Part shown: positions 40,848-49,278 of the stretch, piece by piece | Numbering within the stretch: the first letter of the stretch is position 1 | Layout: each line of letters opens with the position of its first letter | DNA from: JBBSNV01 sp964458605 | GTDB taxonomy: Bacteria; Pseudomonadota; Alphaproteobacteria; Reyranellales; JAQSWP01 | Assembly: GCA_964458605.1 (NCBI GenBank) | Contig: CAYWLS010000021.1 | Location: 1-64,000 of the forward strand | Direction of reading: 5' to 3' | DNA length: 64,000 nt | Program-made: the position numbers and the translations under genes | Notes under the pieces: model-generated | What the model was told of the DNA's origin: nothing | Seen by the model: only the letters and a program-made list of their open reading frames with translations | Database searches by the model: none

Positions 40848-41909
40848 ATGACGATCCTGCGCAAACTGACGATGCTGTGCGTGCTGCTGGTGGGCGCGTG
40901 CTCGACCATGCCGGAGACCGCCCTGGTAACGGGCAGCCTGAGCTATCGCGAACGCATCGCCTTGCCGCCCGACGCCAAGGCCGAGGTCACCGTCAGCCCG
41001 GTCGGGCCGGCCGACGCCCCGGCGCCGGCGATCGTGCGCCAGGATGTCGCCGTGCAGGGCCAGGTGCCGCTGCCGTTCCAGATCGCGCTGCCGCCGGGCG
41101 CCTTGAAGCCCGATCAGCGCTACGCCCTGCGCGCCGCCATTCGCAGCCCGCAGGGCACGCTGCTGTGGACCAGCGACAGCGCCACGCCGCTCGACCCGGC
41201 GCAGACGCGCCAGGACGTCGGCACCGTCATGCTGAGGCAGGTGCCGCCGCCGCCCAAGCCGCCGCTCGCCCCGGCCAAGCCGGCGCTGCAAGGCTATGTG
41301 GCGCGCGGCAACGAGCCGGGCTGGATGCTGAACATCACGATCCACAGGCTGACGCTGGAAAGCGACTACGGCGCCCGCAAGCTGGAAGCCGCCGTGCCGC
41401 CGCGCCAGAAGATCGCCGGCGGCTATCGCTACACCGCCCATGCCGGCAAGCAGGTCATCCGCGTCGACGTGCTGAGCCGCACCTGCCGCGACGACAGCGG
41501 CACGCCGTTCCCCGACACCGTGACGGTGACGACGGGCGGCAAGACCCTGCATGGCTGCGGCGGCGATCCGGCCGGCGCCCTGCAGCATGCCCGCTGGATG
41601 GTGCGCAGCATCGACGGCCAGGATGTGGCGCCGACCTCGCGCCCGACCCTGGTGTTCGGGATCACGGGCCGCGTCACCGGCCACGCCTCGTGCAACTCCT
41701 ATAGCGGACCCTACCAGATAAGCGGCGAGAGCGGCCTGCGCTTCGGCAATCTGATCTCGACCAAGCGCGCCTGCGAGCCGGCGCTGATGCGACAGGAAGA
41801 TTCCATGCTGGCGGTGCTCAACGATGCGGTGCGCTACGCGCTGGGCGACGACGGCACCCTGACCATCGAGACCGGCGACGGCCGCCGTCTGGTGGCGCGC
41901 AAGGGCTGA
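40848..41909 (+). CDS. Three-domain lipoprotein (YbaY-like, COG3650-like, META)
   Basis: 353-residue lipoprotein. Lipobox LLVGACS near residues 14-20. Residues about 25-115 (TGSLSYRERIALPPDAKAEV, then VPLPFQIALPPGALKPDQRY and YALRAAIRSPQGTLLW) resemble the YbaY lipoprotein domain. Residues about 145-220 (YVARGNEPGWMLNITIHRLT) resemble the COG3650 beta domain, and about 235-350 (ARWMVRSIDGQDV, GRVTGHASCNSYSGPYQISG) is a META domain. It has paired cysteines in the last two domains. Role is probably envelope stress or heat-stable periplasmic binding, as for HslJ/META proteins; unproven. GGGGAGG precedes ATG 40848. It converges on mutL. Confidence 0.85.
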   Translation: MTILRKLTMLCVLLVGACSTMPETALVTGSLSYRERIALPPDAKAEVTVSPVGPADAPAPAIVRQDVAVQGQVPLPFQIALPPGALKPDQRYALRAAIRSPQGTLLWTSDSATPLDPAQTRQDVGTVMLRQVPPPPKPPLAPAKPALQGYVARGNEPGWMLNITIHRLTLESDYGARKLEAAVPPRQKIAGGYRYTAHAGKQVIRVDVLSRTCRDDSGTPFPDTVTVTTGGKTLHGCGGDPAGALQHARWMVRSIDGQDVAPTSRPTLVFGITGRVTGHASCNSYSGPYQISGESGLRFGNLISTKRACEPALMRQEDSMLAVLNDAVRYALGDDGTLTIETGDGRRLVARKG

Positions 41910-41972
41910 GCGACCGCTGAGCGGCCGACGGCACGGCGCTTTCCAAGGCGTGCCGCCCGTCCGTGCCGGCCG

Positions 41973-43778
41973 TCAGCGCCGGCCGAACAGCCGCTCGATA
42001 TCGGCCAGCTTCAGCTCGACATAGGTGGGGCGGCCGTGGTTGCACTGGCCCGAATGGGGCGTGACCTCCATCTGCCGCAGCAGCGCGTTCATCTCGTCGC
42101 TGGTCAGGCGGCGGCCGGCGCGCACGCTGCCATGGCAGGCCATGGTCGAGCACACATCCTCCAGCCGCTCCTTCAAGGACAAGTGCTGGTCGAACTCTGC
42201 CAAATCGTCGGCCAGGTCGCGCACCAGCCCGCCGATATCGAGCTCGCCCAGCAACGCCGGCACTTCCCGCACCACGATGGCGCCGACGCCGAACGGCTCG
42301 GCCACCAGCCCCAGCTCGGCCAGTTCCGCTAGACGCGGCACCAGCCGCGCAGCGGCGTCCTCGCCCAGCTCGACCACTTCGGGCAGCAACAGGATCTGCC
42401 GCTTGACGCCGGATTCCGACAGCGCCGCCTTCATGCGCTCGTAAACCAGCCGTTCATGCGCGGCGTGCTGGTCGACGATGACGATGCCGTCGCCGGTCTG
42501 GGCCACGATATAGGTCTCGTGCAGCTGCGCCCGCGCCGCACCCAGCAGATGGCTGTCGCTGGCCACCGCATCCTCCACCGCGGTGCGGGCGGAAGGACTG
42601 TCGAGTGCCGCATCGAGCGGCGCGTTGTAGGCCGCCGCCGCCTCGCGCAGGCCCGCCCCGTAATGGTACGAGCCGCCGCCATTGCCAGGCCGATTGAGCG
42701 GCAACCCGCCGACCGGCCGCAGCGCGCCCAGCGCGGCATTGGCCACACTGGTCGAGGCGCGATGGCCGGCCTCGGCCAGAGCATGGCGCAGCGCGCCGAC
42801 GATCAGGCCGCGCACCAGCCCGGCGTCGCGGAACCGCACCTCGGCCTTGGCTGGATGCACGTTGACGTCGACCATGCCGGACGGCGCTTCGAGGAACAGC
42901 GCCACCAGCGGATGGCGGTCGCGCGCCAGGAAATCCTGATAGGCCGCGCGCACCGCGCCGCCCAGCAGCCGGTCGCGCACCGGCCTGCCGTCGACGAACA
43001 GGTATTGCAGTTGGGCGTTGCCGCGGTTGAGCGTGGGCAGGCCGATATGGCCGGTCAGGCGGAAGCCCTCGCGCGCCGCCTCGATCGGCAAGGCGTTGTC
43101 GGCGAAATCGCGGCCCATCACCGCCGCCAGCCGTTCCAGCCGCGCCGCCGCCGGATCGCTGTTCAGCAGGTCGCCGGTCACGGCCGGATAGTTCAGCGCC
43201 TGGCGGCCGTCGTCGTTGAGGCCGAAGGCGATGGCGGGAAAGGCCATGGCCAGGCGCTTGACCGTGTCGGCCACATGCAACGCCTCGGTGCGCGGCTCCT
43301 TGAGGAATTTCAGCCGCGCCGGCGTGGCATAGAACAGGTCGCGCACCTCGACCCGCGTGCCGGCCGGCAGCGGCGCCGGCACCGGCCGGCCCTTGCGCCC
43401 GCCCTCGACCGTCAGGGCGAAGGCGCTGTCGGCGCCCGGCGGGCGGGAGGCCAGGGTGAAGCGGCTGACCGCGGCGATCGAGGGCAGCGCCTCGCCGCGG
43501 AAGCCCAAGGTGGCGATGTTCAGCAGGTCTTCGTCGGGTAGCTTGGAGGTGGCGTGGCGCTCGACCGCGAGGTCGAGCTCGTCCGGGCCCATGCCGGCGC
43601 CGTCGTCGGTCACCACGATCAGGCTGCGCCCGCCGTCGCGCAGGGCGATGTCGATACGCCGGGCGCCGGCATCGATGGCGTTCTCCACCAGCTCCTTGAC
43701 CGCGCTGGCCGGCCGCTCGACCACCTCGCCGGCGGCGATGCGGTTGACCAGGGTGGGCGGCAGGCGGCGGATGGCCAT
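41973..43778 (-). CDS. mutL: DNA mismatch repair protein MutL
   Basis: 601-residue GHKL ATPase that links MutS mismatch recognition to strand incision. N-terminal motifs are KELVENAIDAGARRIDIAL, VTDDGAGM and LGFRGEALPSIAAVSRF. The C-terminal domain contains DQHAAHERLVYERMK near residue 435, the metal motif of endonuclease-competent MutL, and closes with CHGSVRAGRRLTSDEMNALL and QCNHGRPTYVELKL. Hence this MutL probably nicks DNA itself, as expected in organisms without MutH. It lies 9 bp downstream of pgi in the leftward block. Confidence 0.97.
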   Translation of the reverse strand: MAIRRLPPTLVNRIAAGEVVERPASAVKELVENAIDAGARRIDIALRDGGRSLIVVTDDGAGMGPDELDLAVERHATSKLPDEDLLNIATLGFRGEALPSIAAVSRFTLASRPPGADSAFALTVEGGRKGRPVPAPLPAGTRVEVRDLFYATPARLKFLKEPRTEALHVADTVKRLAMAFPAIAFGLNDDGRQALNYPAVTGDLLNSDPAAARLERLAAVMGRDFADNALPIEAAREGFRLTGHIGLPTLNRGNAQLQYLFVDGRPVRDRLLGGAVRAAYQDFLARDRHPLVALFLEAPSGMVDVNVHPAKAEVRFRDAGLVRGLIVGALRHALAEAGHRASTSVANAALGALRPVGGLPLNRPGNGGGSYHYGAGLREAAAAYNAPLDAALDSPSARTAVEDAVASDSHLLGAARAQLHETYIVAQTGDGIVIVDQHAAHERLVYERMKAALSESGVKRQILLLPEVVELGEDAAARLVPRLAELAELGLVAEPFGVGAIVVREVPALLGELDIGGLVRDLADDLAEFDQHLSLKERLEDVCSTMACHGSVRAGRRLTSDEMNALLRQMEVTPHSGQCNHGRPTYVELKLADIERLFGRR

Positions 43779-43787
43779 GCGGCGATC

Positions 43788-45107
43788 CTACGCCGATTTC
43801 ATCCTGCCGAGAAATTCCCGCGTCAGCACCTTGCCCTGCTCGACCGCCGGCTGGTCGAAGGCATCGACGCCCAGCAGATGGGCGGCGACGATCGTCTCCA
43901 GCATGTAGTGCATCAGCAGCGCGCCCATCGAGGTCTCGTCGAGCTGCGGCACGCGAATGGTGCGCACCGGCCGGCCGTTGCGCGCCAGGGTCTCGATGGT
44001 GGCGCGCGCCTCGGCATCGAGCAGGTCGCCGATGGTGCGGCCGGCGAGATAGCCCAGTTCCTTTTCGCCGCCCAGCGCATCGGCATGGATGCGCGCGCCG
44101 GCCCCTTGCGTGTCGGCCAGCATCACCGTGAACATCTTGTCGGCCGGGCCATCGAGATAGAGCTGCAACTGGCTGTGCTGGTCGACCGTGCCCATGGCGC
44201 GGATCGGCGTGGTGCCCTTGCCGTTCTTGCCCAGGCTCTCGGCCCAGAGCTGGCGATACCAAAGACCGAAATAGGCCAGCCGGTCGACATAGGGCATCAG
44301 CACGGTGGTGTTGAGCCCCTGCTCGCGCGCCAGCGCCATCGACAGCGCCGCGCCCACCGCCGGCGCGCTGGCCGCCGGATCGCGCGCCGCCAGGGTCTCG
44401 TCCAGCACCTCGGCCGCACCCTCGCGGATCCGGTCGGTATCCAGCCCGGCGACGATGGCCGGGATCAGCCCGACCAGCGACAGCACCGAGAAGCGGCCGC
44501 CCACCTTGGGATCGTGATCGAGCGTCGGGATGCGGTGCCGCGCCGCCAGCCGGCGCAGCACGTTGTCGCGCGGCTCGGTGACGGCCAGGATGTGATCCTG
44601 CACCGCGGGTTCGCCGAAATGGGCGGTGAACCAGTCGATGGCGGCCAGCAGCTGGGTCAGGGTCTCGGCCGTGCCGCCCGATTTGGAGATCGCCACCACC
44701 GCGGTCGAATCGGGATCCAGCCGCGCGAACATCTCGCTGAAAGTGGCGGGATCGACATTGTCCATGAACCACAGCTTGGGCGTGTTGGGCCGCGGCCCGA
44801 AGCCCAGATCGGCCAGTGCCGCCAGGGTCTGGCCGCCCAGGCTGGAGCCGCCGGTGCCCAGGATCACCACATTGGCGAAGCTGTCGCGCAGCCGTTCGGC
44901 ATGGCGGCGCGGCGCGTCGAGATCGGCGCGCGAATGGGGCAGACGCAGCAGCGGCAGGCTGCCGTCCTTGTGCCACTGGCGCAAGATGTCGAGCGCCGGG
45001 GCGGCCTGGGCCAGCGCCTGATCGAAGGCGCCGCGCGAGACGCCCTTGCCGCCGATCTTATCGGCGAAGCACTGCTCGATGGACTGGATATAGGGAAGAT
45101 TGCTCAT
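43788..45107 (-). CDS. pgi: Glucose-6-phosphate isomerase
   Basis: Interconverts glucose-6-phosphate and fructose-6-phosphate. At 439 residues it is the short bacterial form, not the E. coli-sized one. Two SIS folds: VVILGTGGSSLGGQTLAALA near residue 80 and AVVAISKSGGTAETLTQLLA near 140. RFSVLSLVGLIPAIVAGLD, MGTVDQHSQLQLYLDGP and the C-terminal KVLTREFLGRMKSA are also characteristic. Start ATG 45107 (MSNLPYIQSIEQ) is chosen over upstream in-frame starts at 45122 and 45176 for lack of conservation there. It sits between the M16 genes and mutL. Confidence 0.96.
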   Translation of the reverse strand: MSNLPYIQSIEQCFADKIGGKGVSRGAFDQALAQAAPALDILRQWHKDGSLPLLRLPHSRADLDAPRRHAERLRDSFANVVILGTGGSSLGGQTLAALADLGFGPRPNTPKLWFMDNVDPATFSEMFARLDPDSTAVVAISKSGGTAETLTQLLAAIDWFTAHFGEPAVQDHILAVTEPRDNVLRRLAARHRIPTLDHDPKVGGRFSVLSLVGLIPAIVAGLDTDRIREGAAEVLDETLAARDPAASAPAVGAALSMALAREQGLNTTVLMPYVDRLAYFGLWYRQLWAESLGKNGKGTTPIRAMGTVDQHSQLQLYLDGPADKMFTVMLADTQGAGARIHADALGGEKELGYLAGRTIGDLLDAEARATIETLARNGRPVRTIRVPQLDETSMGALLMHYMLETIVAAHLLGVDAFDQPAVEQGKVLTREFLGRMKSA

Positions 45108-45216
45108 GGGTAGACCGATCATAACAAGCGGGGGATGACAGCAAAACGCTGCCGGCGCCGATGCTATCCACAACATCCGCGCCGATCGGACCGGCCTGTC
45201 TCCCGGCGGAAGGCGC

Positions 45217-46596
45217 TCAATTGGTGGACTGCACGCCGACCGGCTTGCCGACCACCACGAACACCAGATTGGCGGGGTCGATCAGGCGCCTGGCGACGCG
45301 CTGCACGTCGGCCACGGTGACCTTGTCGATCAGCGCCTGGCGCTTGTCGAGATAGTCGATCCCCAGGTTTTCGATCTCGATGGTCAGCAGCAGGCTGGCG
45401 ATCGACGCGCCGGAATCGAAGCCGAGCGCGAAGGAGCCGTTGAGATAGGTCTTGGCATCGGCCAGCTCCTGCTCGGTGATGCCCTTCTCGGCCAGCCGGG
45501 CCCATTCGGACCGGATCAGCTCGATCGATTTGGCGACCCGGGCATTGGCGGTGCCGACCGAACCGTAGACCAGCCCGCCGGCGCGATAGGGGCTCAAGCC
45601 GGTGCTGAGCGAATAGGCCAGCCCGCGCTTCTCGCGCACTTCGGCGGTGAGCCGGGAGGAAAAGCCGCCGCCGCCCAGCACGTAGTTCATGACATAGGCG
45701 ATGTACCAGTCCGGATCGTCGCGCTTGATGCCCTTCTCGGCGAAGGCCACCACGCTTTGCGGAATGTCGCGGCTCACCACGATCACCTGGCCGGCCGGGG
45801 CCGGGTGATCCGCCGACGGCCAGGACGGCACGTCGATCGGGGAATCGCTCTGGGGCAGGCCGGCGAAGGCGTGGTCGAGCAGCTTGCCCAGCGCCTCCGG
45901 CGTGACGTCGCCCACCACCGCGACATAGAGCCGGTCGCGTACCAGCAGCCTGCGCTTGGCGGCGCGCAGATCGTCGGCGGTGATCGCGGCGATGGTCTGG
46001 GCCGTGCCGTTGGGCTCCTTCACATAGGGGTGGCCGGCGAACATGGCGCGCACCAGGGTGCGGCTGGCGATGTGCTCGGCGTCGCCGTCCTCCTCGCGGA
46101 CGATGGCGCGCAACTGGCCGCGCACGCGTTCGACCGCGTCGGCATCGAAATGCGGCTCGTTGAGCGCCAGCCGCAACAGCTCGAAGGCCGCGTCGCGGTT
46201 GCTGGCAAGGGTGCGCATGCTGCCCACCGTGTTGTCCAGGCCGACGCTCATGCTGAAGCGGGCCGAGATGTCGTCGAGCTTGCGATGGAACTGCACGCCG
46301 TCATAGGGGCCGGCGCCCTCGTCCAGCAGTCCGGCCATCAGCCGTGCGGTGCCGTCCTTGCCCTCGGGGTCGAGCGCGGTGCCGCCCTTGAAGGCGAAGC
46401 TCATCGAGATGATGGGCACGGAGGTGTCGCGCACCAGCCAGGCCTTGATGCCGCCCGGCGAGGTGACGGTCTGGATTTCGACCGCCCGCGCCTGCCAGGC
46501 GAACAGCACGAAGACCAGGGCGAGCAGCAATGCGGCCAGGCGCGACAGGGCGACCGGGCTCGAAACGGTGGAATGCATGGTCGTGATCCTGCTCAT
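45217..46596 (-). CDS. M16-family peptidase-like subunit, zinc motif missing
   Basis: 459-residue periplasmic protein with a signal peptide or anchor (about 15-38, ending WQARAVEI) and the two M16 domains. ISMSFAFKGGTALDPEGKDG stands where the catalytic subunit has its HxxEH segment, so the zinc site is absent (DGTARLMAGLLDEG). YVLGGGGFSSRLTAEVREKR, GLAYSLSTGLSPYRAGGLVY and the C-terminal VTVADVQRVARRLIDPANL are typical of the non-catalytic partner. ATG 46596 overlaps the stop of the active subunit by 4 nt, consistent with a 1:1 heterodimer. It probably clears periplasmic or outer-membrane peptides. Confidence 0.94.
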   Translation of the reverse strand: MSRITTMHSTVSSPVALSRLAALLLALVFVLFAWQARAVEIQTVTSPGGIKAWLVRDTSVPIISMSFAFKGGTALDPEGKDGTARLMAGLLDEGAGPYDGVQFHRKLDDISARFSMSVGLDNTVGSMRTLASNRDAAFELLRLALNEPHFDADAVERVRGQLRAIVREEDGDAEHIASRTLVRAMFAGHPYVKEPNGTAQTIAAITADDLRAAKRRLLVRDRLYVAVVGDVTPEALGKLLDHAFAGLPQSDSPIDVPSWPSADHPAPAGQVIVVSRDIPQSVVAFAEKGIKRDDPDWYIAYVMNYVLGGGGFSSRLTAEVREKRGLAYSLSTGLSPYRAGGLVYGSVGTANARVAKSIELIRSEWARLAEKGITEQELADAKTYLNGSFALGFDSGASIASLLLTIEIENLGIDYLDKRQALIDKVTVADVQRVARRLIDPANLVFVVVGKPVGVQSTN

Positions 46597-47963
46597 CCGC
46601 CCACCGCCTTGGCCGGCAGCAGCAGCGAGGTGACGCCGCGATCGGAACGCAGCACGGCGCGGGCGGCGCGGTTGATCTGGTCGACCGTGACCTTCTGCAC
46701 TTCGTCCGGCCAGCGGTCGATATCGGCGACGGTGCGGCCGATGGCCAGCTGCGCGCCATAGATGCGCGGACCGGTGCCCAGCGCGTCGCGCGCGTAGATA
46801 TTGGCCGCCAACAGCCGCCGCTGCGCCTGCGCCAGCTCGTCGGCGGTCACGCCCTTGTCGAGCAGCAGCGCGATCTGCTCGTCGATCGCCTTCTCCAGCG
46901 TCGCCATGTCGACGCCCGCGGCGGGGGTGGCGGACAGGCCGAAGGTGGTCTGGCCCAGCGCGGTCGGGCTGTAGTCGGTGTCGGTATCGACGGCCAGCTT
47001 CTGCTTGTCGACCAGCGCGCGATAGAGCCGGCTGGTCTCGTTGCCGCCCATGATCTGGGCCAGAAGCTGCAGCGGCACGGCCATGGCGCTGTCGCCGGCG
47101 CGGAAGCTGGGCGCCAGGTAGTTGCGGCTCCACTGGGCCTGCTGCACGTCCGGATCGCGCCGCTCGACCCGCGCGGGCCCCGCGATCCTGTCGGCGAACG
47201 GCCGGGTGCGCGGCGGCACCTGGGCGGCGGGAATCGATCCGAAATACTTCTCGGCCAGGATCTTCACCTTGGCCGGGTCGACGTCGCCCGCCACCAGCAG
47301 GATGGCGTTGTTGGGCGCGTAGTGAACTTTGTAGAAAGCCAGCTCGTCCTGGCGGTTGAGCTTGTGGATCTCGCTCTCGTAGCCGATCACCGGAATGCCG
47401 TAGCCCTGCGCACCGAACAGCGCGTCCAGCGTCACCTCGTTGAGCTTGGCATCGGGGTTGTTGTCGGTGCGCATGCGGCGCTCCTCCAGCACCACCTCGC
47501 GTTCGGGATCGACCAGCGCGTCGGTCAGCACCAGGTTGTGCATGCGATCGGCTTCCATGCGCATCACCATCTCGAGCTTGTCGGCGGCGATGGTCTGCCA
47601 ATAGGCGGTATAGTCGTAGGAGGTGAAGGCGTTGTCGCGCCCGCCGTTCCTGGCGACGATTTTGGAGAATTCCTGCGGGCCGACCTCGTGGGTGCCCTTG
47701 AACATCAGATGCTCGAGGAAATGGGCCTCGCCCGACTTGCCCTTGCGCTCGTCGGCCGATCCGACCTTGTACCAGATCATGTGATTGACGATCGGCGCGC
47801 GATGGTTGGGGAACACCACCACCTGCAGTCCGTTCTTGAGCGTGAAGCTCTTCGCATCGAAGCCGCGATCGGCAGCGGCCGGCTGGACGAACAGCAGGAT
47901 CGCCAGCAGCGGCAGGGCCGCGGGCGCAAGTCGGACCAACAGGGCTCTAAGCACGCGCCTCAC
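46593..47963 (-). CDS. M16-family zinc peptidase, catalytic subunit
   Basis: 456-residue pitrilysin-type protease. Signal peptide with a hydrophobic core (about 12-31, ending PAAADRG). The inverted zinc motif HFLEHLMFKGTHEVGPQEFS is near residue 80, the downstream Glu is in EREVVLEERRMRTDNNPDA, and YKVHYAPNNAILLVAGDVDP and IMGGNETSRLYRALVDKQKL are conserved. The start is GTG 47963; another GTG at 47954 is possible and neither has a clean Shine-Dalgarno. It is the upstream gene of the active/inactive pair. Confidence 0.95.
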   Translation of the reverse strand: MRRVLRALLVRLAPAALPLLAILLFVQPAAADRGFDAKSFTLKNGLQVVVFPNHRAPIVNHMIWYKVGSADERKGKSGEAHFLEHLMFKGTHEVGPQEFSKIVARNGGRDNAFTSYDYTAYWQTIAADKLEMVMRMEADRMHNLVLTDALVDPEREVVLEERRMRTDNNPDAKLNEVTLDALFGAQGYGIPVIGYESEIHKLNRQDELAFYKVHYAPNNAILLVAGDVDPAKVKILAEKYFGSIPAAQVPPRTRPFADRIAGPARVERRDPDVQQAQWSRNYLAPSFRAGDSAMAVPLQLLAQIMGGNETSRLYRALVDKQKLAVDTDTDYSPTALGQTTFGLSATPAAGVDMATLEKAIDEQIALLLDKGVTADELAQAQRRLLAANIYARDALGTGPRIYGAQLAIGRTVADIDRWPDEVQKVTVDQINRAARAVLRSDRGVTSLLLPAKAVGG

Positions 47964-48179
47964 CGATATCGAGGCGGCGTTCCCCTACGCCGCGTGTTGC
48001 AGAAGCCGCGCTCCCCTTGGCCGATGCGCGGCTGTCAACGATACTAGGGCGGATCGGCACGGGATCGAAGCGCAGCACTATTTCGGTCCGATCCGGTCGA
48101 TCCGTCCCATTCTTAGACTGTAGAGCGAGTTCCCGGCTTTCGACGGCATCGCGCACGATCCCGTCAAAGCCAGTTCGCC

Positions 48180-48746
48180 CTAGAAGATCCCTTCCAGGAT
48201 ACCGCGCTTGCGCCGCTGGATGCTGGGCGTGTCGCCGGTCGTGACCGGCTGGCCGACCGCCTGGTTCTGCTGGATGCGCTGCTGTTCCTTGACCGGATCG
48301 ACCACCGTGCCCGGCTGGTCCGGCTTGCGCCAGAAGATCAGGGTGTCGATGAAGGACCGGTCGTTCTCGGCCAGGATGCGCGATTCCTCGTTGACCGTGT
48401 CTCGGATGTTGGGATCGGCGCTGCCGGCGCCGGCCTTGGTCAGGAAAGCCTGCTCGACCGGGCTTTCGCTCTTCTCGACCGAACCGGGCGGCGGGACCGG
48501 GTTGCCCGTAACGATATTGCGGGCCTGGGTCTGGGGCGGCACGTCCTGGGGCCGCGGCGCGCCGGGACGCGGCGGGCGCAGATCGGCGTTGGGCGGGATG
48601 CTCAGCGGCTGCTGGGCCACCACCTGAAACTCGTCGGGCGCCTGCTTGGAGCCGCCGCCGAACAGGTCGCCCGCCAGACCGCAGCCGCCCAGCCCGAACG
48701 CCATGGCCGCCAAAACCAGCGGCGTGCCCAGCCGAAATCCCGACAT
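48180..48746 (-). CDS. DUF3035 lipoprotein
   Basis: 188-residue lipoprotein of unknown function. Lipobox GLGGCG (Cys22 region) follows a short hydrophobic signal. The family segment DEFQVVAQQPLSIPPNADLR near residue 38 and a Pro/Gln-rich middle precede GAGSADPNIRDTVNEESRIL and a C-terminal RRKRGILEGIF. It lies directly downstream of lspA, the signal peptidase that processes lipoproteins, an arrangement conserved in alphaproteobacteria. ATG 48746 follows GGAGGAAC. Confidence 0.92.
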   Translation of the reverse strand: MSGFRLGTPLVLAAMAFGLGGCGLAGDLFGGGSKQAPDEFQVVAQQPLSIPPNADLRPPRPGAPRPQDVPPQTQARNIVTGNPVPPPGSVEKSESPVEQAFLTKAGAGSADPNIRDTVNEESRILAENDRSFIDTLIFWRKPDQPGTVVDPVKEQQRIQQNQAVGQPVTTGDTPSIQRRKRGILEGIF

Positions 48747-48788
48747 CCCTGTTCCTCCGTCGAATTGCCCGTTCCTGACCGCAACGGA

Positions 48789-49277
48789 TCAGGATTTAGA
48801 TTGCCGCTCCCGCAACAGGGAATCAACCAGCAGCGCCACGACGCCCACGGTGATGGCGGAATCCGCCAAATTGAAGGCAGGCCAGTGCCAGCCCGCCACA
48901 TGGACGTCGATGAAATCGAACACGGCGCCGAACCGGGCGCGATCGATCACGTTGGCTACCGCGCCGCCGATAATGACACCGATCGCCAGGGCGGACAGCG
49001 CGCTTCTTTGCCGCGTCAGCCACACCATCAGCAGCACCGTAACTGCCACCGCCACCGCCGACAGCACCCAGGGGGCGCCGTTCCAGTCGCGGTTGAACAG
49101 ACCGAAACTGACGCCCCGGTTCCACACCACCACGAAGTCGAGGAATGGCGCGACTGCGATGCTGCGACCGTCGGCCAGCACCTTGTCGGCCATCAGCCAC
49201 TTGCTGAACTGGTCGAGGACGATCACCACCAGGGCCGCGATCAGCCCCAGCCGCATCATGCGCCGCGCCAGCGTCAT
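48789..49277 (-). CDS. lspA: Lipoprotein signal peptidase
   Basis: Aspartyl protease cleaving prolipoproteins in the inner membrane. The 162-residue product has four membrane helices, with the catalytic aspartates in GGAVANVIDRARFGAVFDFI and FNLADSAITVGVVAL. The first ATG used is 49277 (MTLARRMMRLGL), one base after the ileS stop, which implies coupled translation; an in-frame start at 49316 would overlap ileS by 38 bp. ileS-lspA linkage is universal enough to be diagnostic. Confidence 0.96.
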   Translation of the reverse strand: MTLARRMMRLGLIAALVVIVLDQFSKWLMADKVLADGRSIAVAPFLDFVVVWNRGVSFGLFNRDWNGAPWVLSAVAVAVTVLLMVWLTRQRSALSALAIGVIIGGAVANVIDRARFGAVFDFIDVHVAGWHWPAFNLADSAITVGVVALLVDSLLRERQSKS

Positions 49278-49278
49278 G

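Noticed and set aside
40222..40851. Independent gene of about 209 codons
   Set aside because: Only its middle part resembles a protein (histidine phosphatase); both ends are out-of-frame noise of the same broken gene.
41929..41960. Terminator between the lipoprotein gene and mutL
   Set aside because: A 6-bp GGCACG/CGTGCC stem is present, but there is no T-run on either strand and pairing beyond it is poor.
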